Source: JADJNW01 sp964549655 (GTDB taxonomy: Bacteria > Bacteroidota > Bacteroidia > Chitinophagales > Saprospiraceae). Taken from it: 64,000 bases of DNA. Position 1 is the stretch's first letter. Every line of letters begins with the position of its first letter. Location: assembly GCA_964549655.1 (NCBI GenBank), contig CAZJXN010000006.1:1-64000 (forward strand). Reading direction: 5' to 3'. Both the position numbers and the translations under genes were made by a program. Below are positions 53,119 through 63,062 of this stretch, in pieces. The notes under the pieces were generated by a model. The model saw only the letters and a list, made by a program, of their open reading frames with translations. It made no database searches and was not told the DNA's origin.

Positions 53119-53766
53119 TTAACTTACCTCCAACAAAAAATCATTCAATGGTTTAATAGCTTTATAATATTCTAATACAAATCCGACAGCATCTTCGCGC
53201 AACACTTCTTTCGGGTCTAATTCCGCCATCGCATAGAATTGTTTGTTATACAAAAGTGGTTGTTGTACAGCAGCTTCTTGAAATTCTACTGGTAGTTTTT
53301 TATTCTTTTCTCCTTGAATTGTTCCAAATTTTTCTTTAAACGCTACTTTATTAATTATATCATGAAACTGTTCAGAGTGCATCATAATCTGCTGGCGAAC
53401 TTTATACAACTGTTCTTTTTCTAAAAAATAAGCACCACCGCTGAGCATCAGCATTCCGTGTTCTATGTGGATGTAAAGCCCCGGCTCGTCTTTCCCTTTG
53501 GGTGAAATAATAGCGCCCACGTTATTTTTATACGGCGTTTTATCTTTTGAAAATCGGGTGTCTCGATGGATGCGGAAAATTGCTTTTTTGGGCTCCACAG
53601 TCACGCGCTCATCTACTTTGCGAATTTCCTGAATGATTTGTCCAACGAAGTCTTCAAAGGGCTTTTTTAAATCCACTTCATAGCGCGTTTTATTGGTTTG
53701 AAACCAATCGCGGTTATTGTTTTTGGCGAGGTCTTTGAGGAAATCGAGGGATTTTTGTGTTAACAT
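53119..53766 (-). CDS. DUF2461 domain protein
   Basis: A 215-residue protein of the DUF2461 (TIGR02453) family. Typical segments: LDFLKDLAKNNNRDWFQTNK near the start, KAIFRIHRDTRFSKDKTPYK, NNVGAIISPKG, and GLYIHIEHGMLMLSGGAYF. The family is widespread in bacteria and fungi with no established activity. It is downstream of TamB on the same strand, separated by 155 bases of repeat-like sequence. Confidence 0.88.
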   Translation of the reverse strand: MLTQKSLDFLKDLAKNNNRDWFQTNKTRYEVDLKKPFEDFVGQIIQEIRKVDERVTVEPKKAIFRIHRDTRFSKDKTPYKNNVGAIISPKGKDEPGLYIHIEHGMLMLSGGAYFLEKEQLYKVRQQIMMHSEQFHDIINKVAFKEKFGTIQGEKNKKLPVEFQEAAVQQPLLYNKQFYAMAELDPKEVLREDAVGFVLEYYKAIKPLNDFLLEVS

Positions 53767-53921
53767 ATTTGAGAAGGTTTATATGTTTATGGTTTATAGG
53801 GTGATTTCGCTTGTTTCTTGGTCGCTCCCGCATTTTTTTCTCCCGCAGATTTCGCAGATTTTATTTTCGCTCTCAAATCATTCATTATTCATCTCTTTAA
53901 GCCTATCACCCCTTCTCTCCA

Positions 53922-56900
53922 TCACCCTTTCTCCCTCAACTTTCGCGCGTCCCCGCGCAGGCTTCGCCAAAACTCAGTAAACGAGTCAAAGTCTTTGCGG
54001 AAGCTGATACCAGTGCCTACTTGCAAGCGTCGTCCGCCGCCAATGTCAGGCTGCGTGCGCTGGTACACGCGGAGTTTCATGCTTCGGTCTTTGTTCAACA
54101 CATATTCAATCACCACGTCATTGCCAAAAAAAATACCCGCCGCCGCTGCGTTTTGCACATTGGTACCGATGTCCAAATTGCCGCCGATTAACACAGAAAG
54201 TCGGTCATTCAAGAAATTCTGTCTCAATTGTACTTGAAATTCATCTCCTCGATTTATATTCTGACCGTCGCCCAAATCCACACTTTGATACTGATTATAA
54301 GCAACGTCCAAATCAATACCCGACAAAACGCGTCCATCAGAAATCAAGTCAGAAAACAACTCAGTCAGCAGTAAGGATAACTGATTAGAAACAAACTCAC
54401 TCACGGTATTATAAATAATTTCACTGCCTTGCAAAGCAAAGTCTGTCGGCAAAAATTGACCGACTACAATCAACCCAAACACCTGTCGGTTCAATTCATT
54501 CGGGTCTTGTTTCAAGATGCGCAGTTTATTATCCGTATAGTTTTTCAATTCGCCGGTAAGCGACGGAAATTCAATATCGAAATTAATAATCGGCTTGCGC
54601 AAATTACCTTGCAGGTGCATAAGGAGCGTCACATCGGTAGCGGTACTGGCATTATTTTTCAGGTCGGCAGTCGCATTGGCGAGGTATTCTTGAATAAAAT
54701 TAGCAACCGAAGCATTCAAACCTCTATATTCTGCTTCCAAATTGATTTGTGCGCCCAGCGGGTCGCCCGTCCACTGAATAGAGCCGCCTTGCCGCACTCG
54801 GAAGTTTTTATTCACTACATTATATAAACTAAATAAATAATCACCCCGCTCAATAATATAATCTCCATACATCTGAAACGTACCACCGCGCGGCAGCAAA
54901 ATTCGAATATTTCCTCGACCAGAGCCTTTAATCACTTCGCCAGTTTGTTCATTAAACGCCAATTCTACCTGCGCTTCTTCTCGCATATTGATGTTCATTT
55001 CCAAATTAACGCCCGTGAGTTCGCTACGTGGCGTTGCAGTCAGCGTTTCCCCGTCGGTCGCTTTATGTTTTTCTACAAATTGAATAAAATTTAACTGACT
55101 GGCGTTACTACTCGAACTGATTGGAATCACGACGCGGCTACTATCATTGGCAGAAGCATTAATCGTAATATTAAGTTTATTAAAAGGTCCATTGAAACGC
55201 ACATCGCCTTGTGCAATGGCATGCCCGTAAAATAAAGGATTATCCCCTTTTTGCGTATCCAACAATAGGAAGCGAGGCGTACGAATGCGCACGTCCAGAC
55301 CCAAATTTTTCAAGTTCGTGTGCCGAATGCCGCCCTGTATCGTCGCTGTATACCCATATCGGTCGCGCAACTCAATGCCACTCGCGTCAAACAAATCATT
55401 ATTTACATTAATCGTTCCTTTATCAAACGTATAATTTGTTTTTAAATAACTCACTGCTAACACACCATCCGAAATCGCCAATTTTCCGCCAATATTCGGC
55501 TTGCCACCTGCGCCATATACGCGCAAATTGCCATCAATAAAACCATCCGCCTGCGAAAATACACTTTTTACAAAGGTCTCCCCGATGCAAAGCGGAAAAC
55601 GAGTAAGCGCAATCGCCAAGTCAAAATAGCGATTCGTCTGCTCCGGCAGTAGCGGCTCGTCTTTTTCTTTCACGGCATCCGACAAATTAAACGTGCCTTT
55701 GGTGGTCAGCAAAGCATCGCCGTCTTGTATCGCAATATCCATTGCCAATGAAGATTTCAAACTGGGAGCAGTAATATCGGCGCGGAATTTTCCTACATTG
55801 CAATTGTTGACCAACAGCATATCCGATAACATACTGACCTTGAGATTTTGCATTTTAAATAAATCGCTTACTTCTGCTGTCAAGTTAAAATGCCCGTCAA
55901 AATCCAAATTATCATCATCCCAAAGTTGGTCAATAATACTAAAGTTAAAATCAGAAATATCTAATTTAAGTCCTTTGTTATTAATCGTTTCGAGTACAAG
56001 TTTACGTTCTTTACTTTGTAATGTAAAATTACTGGCTTGAATATAATTCTTTCCAAAAGTGATCTGATTACCGGGGTCAATCTGCCAAGGCATTTCTAAA
56101 ATAACAAGGTTGGATTGCTTAAATTTTACTTCAAATAACGAGGTGTCTACTGGATAAAAATACCCTTCCAAAGTCAAGTTATCAAGCACACCGGAGGAAT
56201 AATAATTCACGCCAAACTCAAGTGTGTCGCCATTCATGAAGCTCAGAATCGTAATCGGCTCTAAAGTTTGCTTGTCATTAATCGTGGTAGAATTGACTAA
56301 AAAATCCATCCAACCCTGATTCTTCACTAAGTTGAGTGCCAACGCCGCATCTTCCACTTTTATACCAGCATATTCCATATTCGGCACATTCAACTCAATT
56401 AAAAGTGAATCTTTATAACTGTTGTATAATCCCACGGCGTGGACATTTACTAATCTGCCCAATTTTTCATCCAGAATTTTATTCAGTCCTTTAGAATCTT
56501 TTATTAAAATATCATACGTAAAATCGGTTGGATTTAATTTTTTCTCTTTTGATTTAATTCCCAAGCGGCTGGAAAAAGCAGGGTAATTACGTTGGACGTA
56601 TTGTAAAAAAGCATTCGGGATTTGTTCGATGTCAAATTTTCCGGTCAGATTTGCGGTCATCGCATCCGATTCAATTTGAAAAATTTTATTGCCGAGAGCA
56701 TCAAAGTAAGACATTGCTTCTAAATATTGGATATCATAACTTTCGGTTTTATTATAAGTTAATTTTAAATTATTTACTTTGACTTCTCCTTCCATTGTAG
56801 AAAATTGGTCGTCGCGCAGGTTCAAATCTATATTTCCACTCAGCACAAGGTCTTTATTGGATAGATTAACTGTTTTTAAATCCAACTTATTGATGGAAGC

Positions 56901-58799
56901 CTGAAAGTCAAACACCGGAACGCTGTCTTGATAATTTACCAATCCATTAAATGTAAAATCTACATTATTATCTTTAATTGCAAACGTACCGTTAAATAAA
57001 TTGCGATTCAATTCGCCACTCAATTTTGCATTTTGATAATTATAATTTTTAAAATTAAAGCTCTGAATATCAGCGGTTAATCGCGCTCTGGCGGTTTGGG
57101 TACGCAATCCTCGTCCGTCTTTTACTTCAGATGTAAATGTAACTTGTCCAAAATTTGGATTATTTAGCCATTTACCAAGGTCGAATTTTTGTAAAGAAAT
57201 TTTACCGGAATAACCTGCGCGTTCTGCTCCGTTTTTCAGGTTCATGCGCATATCCATCACCGCTCTGCCGATGTCCGTATTCAAATCGCCATAAGCCACA
57301 AAGTCCTCAAAAAATCCGTCGAAACTTCCTTGAAACGAAAGTCTCCCCAGCTTATCAAAATTGGGAGAGAGTGTCAGTCCGGGTATCAAATCCCGCAAGC
57401 TACGCGCTCGTGTGACAAGCCGCTCCAAACGCAAATTCAAAAGTTCTTCATTCTTCACCGCCAAGTTACGCGAGCTAAAATTCCCTTGTACAATTGAGCC
57501 GTCGGATAAGCGCATATCCAAATCCCGTACCCGTAAGTTATTCACTTTGCCTCGTATCTCGCCGTTAAGTTGTATTATTTCACTTTTATTATTATTAAAA
57601 AATTTATTTTGTTTCAAACCCGGCGCAAAAACCATGATATCTTCTAGCGCGACAGCAGCATTATTGATATGCCCTTCTAAAATCACCTCATCATTGAAAT
57701 TAGAAAAACTTGCAAAATCTCGATATTTAAAAATAAGCGTGTCGCCTAATTGTGTCGTGGGTGTAATGAGTTTGAAATTATATAATGCGGCTTGACGTGG
57801 ATTTATAATAACTTCTTCAGCAGATAAAGTATTCAATACGAAACCACTGCTCTCGCTCAAGGAAATATTGCGCACCTTCCCGCGAAGTTCGGGTCCTAAA
57901 GAACGAAAGCTATCAATGTCTATATTTATATTAGAAACTTCTAAGTGCTTGTAATCCAATTCGTTAGAAGGCGTAGTTTTGACCGGAGCTTGCTCATAAT
58001 TGTGTAGCGAAAAAGAGCCATTTCTAAAAAGAAAACTTTCCACACGGATGCGCGTAGCAGCAGTATCGGTGAGAGAGGTATCAATAGTAATTAAAGCCGT
58101 ATTAATCGGAACTGGAACGCCGGGAAAGTTATCAATTTTAATAATGGGGTCGCGTAAGTCTATCGTTTTGATATCCAATAACTTACGAGGTAAATTAAAA
58201 GTTTTAAACTGAATATAACCTTTAGAAAGTGCTGCATAAAAGCGCTGGCCTTTTACCTTATCATCATTTAAAAATGAAACATCTTCCAAATAAATATCTT
58301 CAATTGCCAATTGAAAAGGCTTGGCCGCTCGGTCTTGCGAGCGCGGCGGAATGAGTTTTTCTAATAACAATTCTAAATTATTCTTGTTGGAAGGCGGGAG
58401 TTTGCGCAAATTAATATGCGCATCGGTAAGGCGAATTTCTTCAATTGTTAAACCTTGTGTAAATAAAACAAAAGGATTTATAATAAAATCGGCTTGTAAT
58501 TTACCACTGTATAATAACGTATCCCCTTGATAATCTTGCACATAAAAACCATTCAGCACTAAGCGGTCGAGATAAGCAAAATAAACATAATCTAATTCTA
58601 CGCGTGTATCCAACTCGCGGCTCAAGGTTTTGGCAACCGATTTTGCAATATAATTTTGTACCGGTGGGAGTTGTAAAAAAACGGCTACGATGACGAACAA
58701 CGCCACCGTCCACAGACCGATACGGGCAATCCAAAGCCAAATAAAGGACATAATCCTATTCCTTGTCCCCGTATTTTCAGGCTGTTGTTCTACCGACAT
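53922..58799 (-). CDS. tamB: TamB/DUF490 translocation-and-assembly protein
   Basis: A 1625-residue AsmA-type protein. One N-terminal membrane helix (about 18-42) anchors it in the inner membrane; the rest is a long series of beta repeats that form a hydrophobic groove across the periplasm, thought to move phospholipids or help insert outer-membrane proteins. The C-terminal DUF490 domain is recognisable (DYIIERGDYLFSLYNVVNKN, GGSIQWTGDPLGAQINLEAE, NPDELNRQVFGLIVVGQF-like segment, GTNVQNAAAAG). It is larger than E. coli TamB (1259), as usual in Bacteroidota. No TamA/BamA-type gene is adjacent. Start chosen at MSVEQQ. Confidence 0.92.
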   Translation of the reverse strand: MSVEQQPENTGTRNRIMSFIWLWIARIGLWTVALFVIVAVFLQLPPVQNYIAKSVAKTLSRELDTRVELDYVYFAYLDRLVLNGFYVQDYQGDTLLYSGKLQADFIINPFVLFTQGLTIEEIRLTDAHINLRKLPPSNKNNLELLLEKLIPPRSQDRAAKPFQLAIEDIYLEDVSFLNDDKVKGQRFYAALSKGYIQFKTFNLPRKLLDIKTIDLRDPIIKIDNFPGVPVPINTALITIDTSLTDTAATRIRVESFLFRNGSFSLHNYEQAPVKTTPSNELDYKHLEVSNINIDIDSFRSLGPELRGKVRNISLSESSGFVLNTLSAEEVIINPRQAALYNFKLITPTTQLGDTLIFKYRDFASFSNFNDEVILEGHINNAAVALEDIMVFAPGLKQNKFFNNNKSEIIQLNGEIRGKVNNLRVRDLDMRLSDGSIVQGNFSSRNLAVKNEELLNLRLERLVTRARSLRDLIPGLTLSPNFDKLGRLSFQGSFDGFFEDFVAYGDLNTDIGRAVMDMRMNLKNGAERAGYSGKISLQKFDLGKWLNNPNFGQVTFTSEVKDGRGLRTQTARARLTADIQSFNFKNYNYQNAKLSGELNRNLFNGTFAIKDNNVDFTFNGLVNYQDSVPVFDFQASINKLDLKTVNLSNKDLVLSGNIDLNLRDDQFSTMEGEVKVNNLKLTYNKTESYDIQYLEAMSYFDALGNKIFQIESDAMTANLTGKFDIEQIPNAFLQYVQRNYPAFSSRLGIKSKEKKLNPTDFTYDILIKDSKGLNKILDEKLGRLVNVHAVGLYNSYKDSLLIELNVPNMEYAGIKVEDAALALNLVKNQGWMDFLVNSTTINDKQTLEPITILSFMNGDTLEFGVNYYSSGVLDNLTLEGYFYPVDTSLFEVKFKQSNLVILEMPWQIDPGNQITFGKNYIQASNFTLQSKERKLVLETINNKGLKLDISDFNFSIIDQLWDDDNLDFDGHFNLTAEVSDLFKMQNLKVSMLSDMLLVNNCNVGKFRADITAPSLKSSLAMDIAIQDGDALLTTKGTFNLSDAVKEKDEPLLPEQTNRYFDLAIALTRFPLCIGETFVKSVFSQADGFIDGNLRVYGAGGKPNIGGKLAISDGVLAVSYLKTNYTFDKGTINVNNDLFDASGIELRDRYGYTATIQGGIRHTNLKNLGLDVRIRTPRFLLLDTQKGDNPLFYGHAIAQGDVRFNGPFNKLNITINASANDSSRVVIPISSSSNASQLNFIQFVEKHKATDGETLTATPRSELTGVNLEMNINMREEAQVELAFNEQTGEVIKGSGRGNIRILLPRGGTFQMYGDYIIERGDYLFSLYNVVNKNFRVRQGGSIQWTGDPLGAQINLEAEYRGLNASVANFIQEYLANATADLKNNASTATDVTLLMHLQGNLRKPIINFDIEFPSLTGELKNYTDNKLRILKQDPNELNRQVFGLIVVGQFLPTDFALQGSEIIYNTVSEFVSNQLSLLLTELFSDLISDGRVLSGIDLDVAYNQYQSVDLGDGQNINRGDEFQVQLRQNFLNDRLSVLIGGNLDIGTNVQNAAAAGIFFGNDVVIEYVLNKDRSMKLRVYQRTQPDIGGGRRLQVGTGISFRKDFDSFTEFWRSLRGDARKLREKG

Positions 58800-58978
58800 T
58801 GGTTATATGCTGAATGTAAATATTTTGATGATGAATCGCTCTGTCTTTAAAACCACAAAATGCAATTTTTAGATTCCAAAAACGGTGATTTTAACGCAGA
58901 TTTAAGCTCTTACCGCATTTTTTTAACCGCAGAGGCGCAGAGAACGAAGAGTCTCTATTTTTTTCATTCCTTCATTAT

Positions 58979-60409
58979 TCATTCTCTTTTCGTCAGCATT
59001 CGGATGGTAATATTGGCATTTAATTGTAATGTTTTTAATCTTTTTTGATAGTTATTTGCCAAGTTTTGTGCTTCTTGTTTGGTGTTTTGCAATAAACCAA
59101 AATAAATGGAATAACTATTTTGTTTTTTATTAAAACAGCCGAGCCACAAACTATTTACTTCTAAGCCTGCTTCCAGCAACTGACTCATGCGCCGAGCCGC
59201 CGTTTCAAAATCAGGATATACACCTTCCTGAACGACATATTTTGGCGACTGAAAGTTGTACAATCGCTCGCAATCGTAGTTAATCAACGCATCGTCAAAG
59301 ATACCAATAATCAGTTCTTGTTCTGCAAAAATGCGCGTTGTCAAACCTGTTTTTTCCGATTGTAAATAGACGAAATAAGGAATGACGGTGCTATCATATT
59401 CTTCGATATAAATGGTATCATAGGGTTCAATGAGTGTAAATGCTTCGGGTCCACGCGCTGCTTCGGCTGCAATTACTTCTCGACTGTAGGCATTGTGACT
59501 CAAGTAGCGCACGGGTCGCTGCTGCAATTCTCGAAAAAAAACACCTCCAATGGTCAATGCGGAAATGCCCAAAATAACCCATTGATTGTTATAAGAACGC
59601 TTGAAACGAAATAAGTAACGCGGGTCGTAAGCGCGGATTTTATCTGGAATGGAGGCACTAATTTTTTTCCATTGGTCTTTGATAAATGCACCGCTTCGCT
59701 TTAATTGGTCTATTCGTTTTTTAGAAAAAAAGCGAATTTCCTGCCGATTGTGGTCGAATACTTCTCGTCGGGCAGGGGTCACCAGCAAGCGCGGTTTACG
59801 CGTATCGTCTACTGTAATTAGTCCAATGCCATAGCGAATGCACTGCGCGCGCAACTCCTGATAATATTTATTTTGAGAATCTGTAAATACATTTTCACCA
59901 ATGGCGACCCATTGCTCGTCTGCATGATATAATTTGAACTGCTCAATCGCATAGATATAACGATACCGCCGCCATTTACCAGCCATTATAAAATAAAAGC
60001 CAAAAAAGAAAGCAACGGAGAGCAAAATGTAAAGACAAGTCAAAAATATGCCATGATTTAATATCCAGCCTACTTTTGCAATATGTGTAATACCAAATAA
60101 AAGAGCTGTAATTAACCAACTAAATGTCGCACTATCCCAAAGTAATAACTCCGTTTGTCGCTTGAAATAAACTTCGTCTTTACTATCCAAACCTGTCGCT
60201 TCAAAAGTTGCCAGAAACCACTTGCCATCGCCTTGCGGAAACGAGTAATAACCATCGGCGATGATGCCGCCCGCGCCGCGCACATCCGAACTCAGTTCCG
60301 GCGTACCCGCTTTGACCCGAAACCGATAGTACGAGCGCATCGCGCCCAACGCTACCTTTTTCACATCCTTTTCAGTGATGCTAATCAACTCTCTTCCAGT
60401 TGTTTCCAT
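58979..60409 (-). CDS. Membrane protein with C-terminal SPOR-like domain
   Basis: A 476-residue protein I do not recognise as a whole. N-terminal soluble part (about 1-85), two membrane helices (about 90-110 and 122-145), a cytoplasmic-looking middle (RYRYIYAIEQFKLYHADEQW ... YYQELRAQCIRYGIGLITVD) that faintly resembles restriction-endonuclease-like folds without a clear PD-ExK, a third helix near 268-285, and a C-terminal SPOR-like tail (YVVQEGVYPDFETAARRMSQ ... SYSIYFGLL) that might bind denuded peptidoglycan. The start overlaps folP by 25 bases, so the two are coupled. Confidence 0.65.
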   Translation of the reverse strand: METTGRELISITEKDVKKVALGAMRSYYRFRVKAGTPELSSDVRGAGGIIADGYYSFPQGDGKWFLATFEATGLDSKDEVYFKRQTELLLWDSATFSWLITALLFGITHIAKVGWILNHGIFLTCLYILLSVAFFFGFYFIMAGKWRRYRYIYAIEQFKLYHADEQWVAIGENVFTDSQNKYYQELRAQCIRYGIGLITVDDTRKPRLLVTPARREVFDHNRQEIRFFSKKRIDQLKRSGAFIKDQWKKISASIPDKIRAYDPRYLFRFKRSYNNQWVILGISALTIGGVFFRELQQRPVRYLSHNAYSREVIAAEAARGPEAFTLIEPYDTIYIEEYDSTVIPYFVYLQSEKTGLTTRIFAEQELIIGIFDDALINYDCERLYNFQSPKYVVQEGVYPDFETAARRMSQLLEAGLEVNSLWLGCFNKKQNSYSIYFGLLQNTKQEAQNLANNYQKRLKTLQLNANITIRMLTKRE

Positions 60410-61227
60410 AGTTGAATTACTTCTCCCGCTTCCCGCACATCATGTACGCGCAGGATGCTCGAACCCTGTTGCAATGCGACCATGTGTAAGGCAGTCGTGC
60501 CGTTGAGCCCTTGTTTTGCCGAGCCGCCGAATGGTTTGTAAACCATTGATTTTCTGGATAATCCGGTCAAAATTGGCAAATCCAATATTTTAAAAACGTG
60601 TAAGTGTTTCAGTAGTTGATAATTGTGGGCTAAAGTTTTACCAAATCCGAAACCAACATCTAATAATATATCTTTTACACCTAAAGCGCGTAATTTACCA
60701 ACTTCTGTAATAAAAAAATCTAACACTTCTTGCACGACATCTTCGTACACCGGATTTTGCTGCATTGTCTCAGGCGTTCCTTGCATGTGCATGAGCACAT
60801 AAGGCACGTCCAGCGCGGCGACGGTCGGGTAAAGGCGTGCATCCAAGCGACCGGCAGAAATATCATTCACGATACTTGCGCCGGCTTCCACACTTTGTTT
60901 AGTAACTTCGGATTGCACGGTGTCAATCGAAAGAATGGTGTTTGGAAAGTGTTTTAAAATAGTTTGAATGGTAGGAATCACGCGGCGCAACTCTTCTGCT
61001 TCGGAAATCAAAGGTGAGCCGGGCTTGGAAGACATTCCACCAATATCCAGAATCGCGGCACCTTCCGTCAGCATTTTTTCTGCTTGCCGCAATATTTCAT
61101 CTGCTTGCTGATACTGTCCGCCATCGTAAAATGAATCGGGTGTGACATTCAAGATGCCCATCACCAGTGGCGTTTCCAGATTGAGCAGCTTGCCCTTGCA
61201 GTTGAGTGTCGAACGAATATCAAACAT
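60385..61227 (-). CDS. folP: Dihydropteroate synthase
   Basis: A 280-residue TIM-barrel enzyme joining p-aminobenzoate and pterin pyrophosphate in folate synthesis. MGILNVTPDSFYDGGQY, DIGGMSSKPGS, ILSIDTV, NDISAG, LMHMQGTPETMQ, and LLDVGFGFGKT are typical. GLSRKSMVYKPFGG near 225 and RVHDVREAGEVIQL close the fold. It overlaps the next gene (SPOR-like) by 25 bases. FolE, earlier in the pathway, is 35 kb upstream. Confidence 0.95.
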   Translation of the reverse strand: MFDIRSTLNCKGKLLNLETPLVMGILNVTPDSFYDGGQYQQADEILRQAEKMLTEGAAILDIGGMSSKPGSPLISEAEELRRVIPTIQTILKHFPNTILSIDTVQSEVTKQSVEAGASIVNDISAGRLDARLYPTVAALDVPYVLMHMQGTPETMQQNPVYEDVVQEVLDFFITEVGKLRALGVKDILLDVGFGFGKTLAHNYQLLKHLHVFKILDLPILTGLSRKSMVYKPFGGSAKQGLNGTTALHMVALQQGSSILRVHDVREAGEVIQLWKQLEES

Positions 61228-61669
61228 TTTTGTTTAATATTTTAAGCAAGATAGATTTAAAAATTATAAAAAAACTAATATATTCCTATTTTTGCAATTA
61301 TTACGTACTCGCCTCAGTTTGCAAACTTACGCAGTTCAACCAAAAACCAAGTCATAACCTTTGTTTTATTTGAAAAGACCCAGCGTTACTTTCGACAACA
61401 ATTTGCGTTTAATGAAAGCTTTATTAAATTTCAAGCAGGTTCGGACTAAAGTCCGTTTGGAGTTTTTACCGTAATCCCCGCCATGAATGGTGGGGCAATC
61501 ATAGAGCATTAACAATTAGTTGCCCCGTGCTTTAGCGCGGGGACTAAAATTATACAACTTTTGGCTTTAGCCTAATTTTGGGCTTTTGATTCTAAATGTA
61601 ATAAATTTTAGATTAATTACAAATTATAACTGCTTCGATATCAGTACGCAGCGGACAAAATAAAAAATC
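61228..61669. repeat. Intergenic region with a cluster of TTTA/TAAA-centred palindromes
   Basis: No gene. CGGACTAAAGTCCG (61442-61455), CCCCGCCATGAATGGTGGGG region (61476-61495), CCCCGTGCTTTAGCGCGGGG (61523-61542) and GGCTTTAGCC (61563-61572) follow one another. GGGGCAA and TTGCCCC also pair across 61492-61525. The stems can form a multi-branched structure. It precedes the DUF4230 gene by about 100 bases. Confidence 0.65.
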
Positions 61670-62914
61670 ATGGCAAGAAGATATTATGAAGAGGCACCAC
61701 CGCCCACCAGTAATCGAGCCAGTCAAGCGAGAATGATTGTGGCGTTACTGGCACTGGGGTTTCTGTCCATATTGGGTTATCGGTATTATCAGAAAAATTG
61801 GAGTGGTTATACGGTGATTCCCAAAGAGTTACAAATTAATTATAAAGATGCGGAGTTTGACATAAATATTGATGAAGAAGATGCGCTGGCAATTCTATCC
61901 AATCCACAGCGGTATCGCCGCGAGTTCAATCAATTGGTGTATGATGTAAATATGTCTATTCTGACGCATGTAGCGAATCGGATGGGCTTGAGTAGTGATA
62001 TTAAAGGTAAAGTGAAAGATGAATATGAAAAGCATCATCCGTACTTGAAGAATTTATATTATAATGATTTTATTGCCATGCAGGACAGCACGTCCAGTTT
62101 ATATCAAACTTGGTATGATAATGCACAGACAAATGCCGTGACGATTCTACGCGAAGTTGCCTCTAAATATACTTGTTTTTTGGTGAATCAGGTCATTACA
62201 ACTTTGGTAGAAACGACGGGCAAAGGCTCGATTTATGCACGCGGAAAAAACGTAGACACTCCTTGTGGTGTAGCCATGACAGAAGCCCTACAACCAATGC
62301 TCAAGCGCATGGAAGAACGCGCCGCGATTGATGATTTTAGTCGCTCAAAGGGCTTGATGCAAGAAAAAGTGGAAAAAACAATCGCTGAATTAGCAACCAT
62401 AGAAGTGCGTGACAAAAAAGGCATGACTAAGCAAATGCAGACTAAAGTGTGGGGATTCTCGGTGTCCTCAACTGATTTGGAAGTGTCTGCAATTAGTATT
62501 TTGAAAGCCGGTTTTAAATTAGACCAATATTTTGATATTAGTTTAAATGCTAAATCTGGAACGGTCGTTATTACCTTGCCACAGCCTACTATTTTGTCGC
62601 ACGAGGTATATCCAAAGATTGATAAATTAGACATCGGCTGGCTGCGCGAGGTGAAAAGTGTGGATTTGAATCGGAGTTTTAATGTGCTTCGCGCAGAGTT
62701 TCGGCGGGATGCGATTGAAGAAAGTGACGTATATACCAAAGCTAAAAACCAAGCGGTAGACTTGATGAATACGATATTTGGTCCAGTGGTCAGTTCGTTG
62801 AATAAACGGTATAAAATTAAAGTTCGCTTTCGGGAAAACGAACCTGCTTTTGAAGAGGAAATGCCGGAGGTTAGAGCGCCCGAGGCGGAAGAGGAAGCAG
62901 CGGATATTAGATAG
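61670..62914 (+). CDS. Membrane-anchored DUF4230-like protein
   Basis: A 414-residue protein with a single membrane helix (about 23-41) after a short N-terminus rich in Pro and Arg. Residues about 50-240 form a helical domain I do not recognise (DEEDALAILSNPQRYRREFN). Residues 255-390 match the DUF4230 pattern: KAGFKLDQYFDISLNAKSGT, VVITLPQPTILSHEVYPKID, and a helix KNQAVDLMNTIFGPVVSSLN. The tail is very acidic. The expected position is the periplasmic side of the inner membrane. Function unknown; DUF4230 is common in Bacteroidota and cyanobacteria. Confidence 0.75.
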   Translation: MARRYYEEAPPPTSNRASQARMIVALLALGFLSILGYRYYQKNWSGYTVIPKELQINYKDAEFDINIDEEDALAILSNPQRYRREFNQLVYDVNMSILTHVANRMGLSSDIKGKVKDEYEKHHPYLKNLYYNDFIAMQDSTSSLYQTWYDNAQTNAVTILREVASKYTCFLVNQVITTLVETTGKGSIYARGKNVDTPCGVAMTEALQPMLKRMEERAAIDDFSRSKGLMQEKVEKTIAELATIEVRDKKGMTKQMQTKVWGFSVSSTDLEVSAISILKAGFKLDQYFDISLNAKSGTVVITLPQPTILSHEVYPKIDKLDIGWLREVKSVDLNRSFNVLRAEFRRDAIEESDVYTKAKNQAVDLMNTIFGPVVSSLNKRYKIKVRFRENEPAFEEEMPEVRAPEAEEEAADIR

Positions 62915-62927
62915 CAGTCAATCCATG

Positions 62928-62959
62928 AGTGGTCTGGTGACTGGAGTCATCAGACCACT
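62928..62959. repeat. Dispersed hairpin, copy 2 (AGTGGTCTGGTGAC...GTCATCAGACCACT)
   Basis: A 14-bp stem with one G-T pair and a 4-base TGGA loop, 14 bases after the DUF4230 stop. Shares 12-base arms with 39902-39954. No T run follows; may be a terminator or a mobile palindrome. Confidence 0.7.
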
Positions 62960-63002
62960 TGTCACCTCCCCGTAATTTTATCTAAACTAAATCTAAATAG
63001 GC

Positions 63003-63033
63003 TTGTTTTTTAGGGGTTCGTATCGTACTTTCG
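63003..63033 (+). promoter_or_regulatory. Candidate promoter of the second LuxR-type regulator
   Basis: TTG (63003-63005), 20 bases, TACTTTCG (63026-63033), one mismatch from TAnnTTTG. It ends 29 bases before the start codon. Confidence 0.4.
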
Positions 63034-63062
63034 CCCAAGCGAAAACGCTATAACCAGCACAA

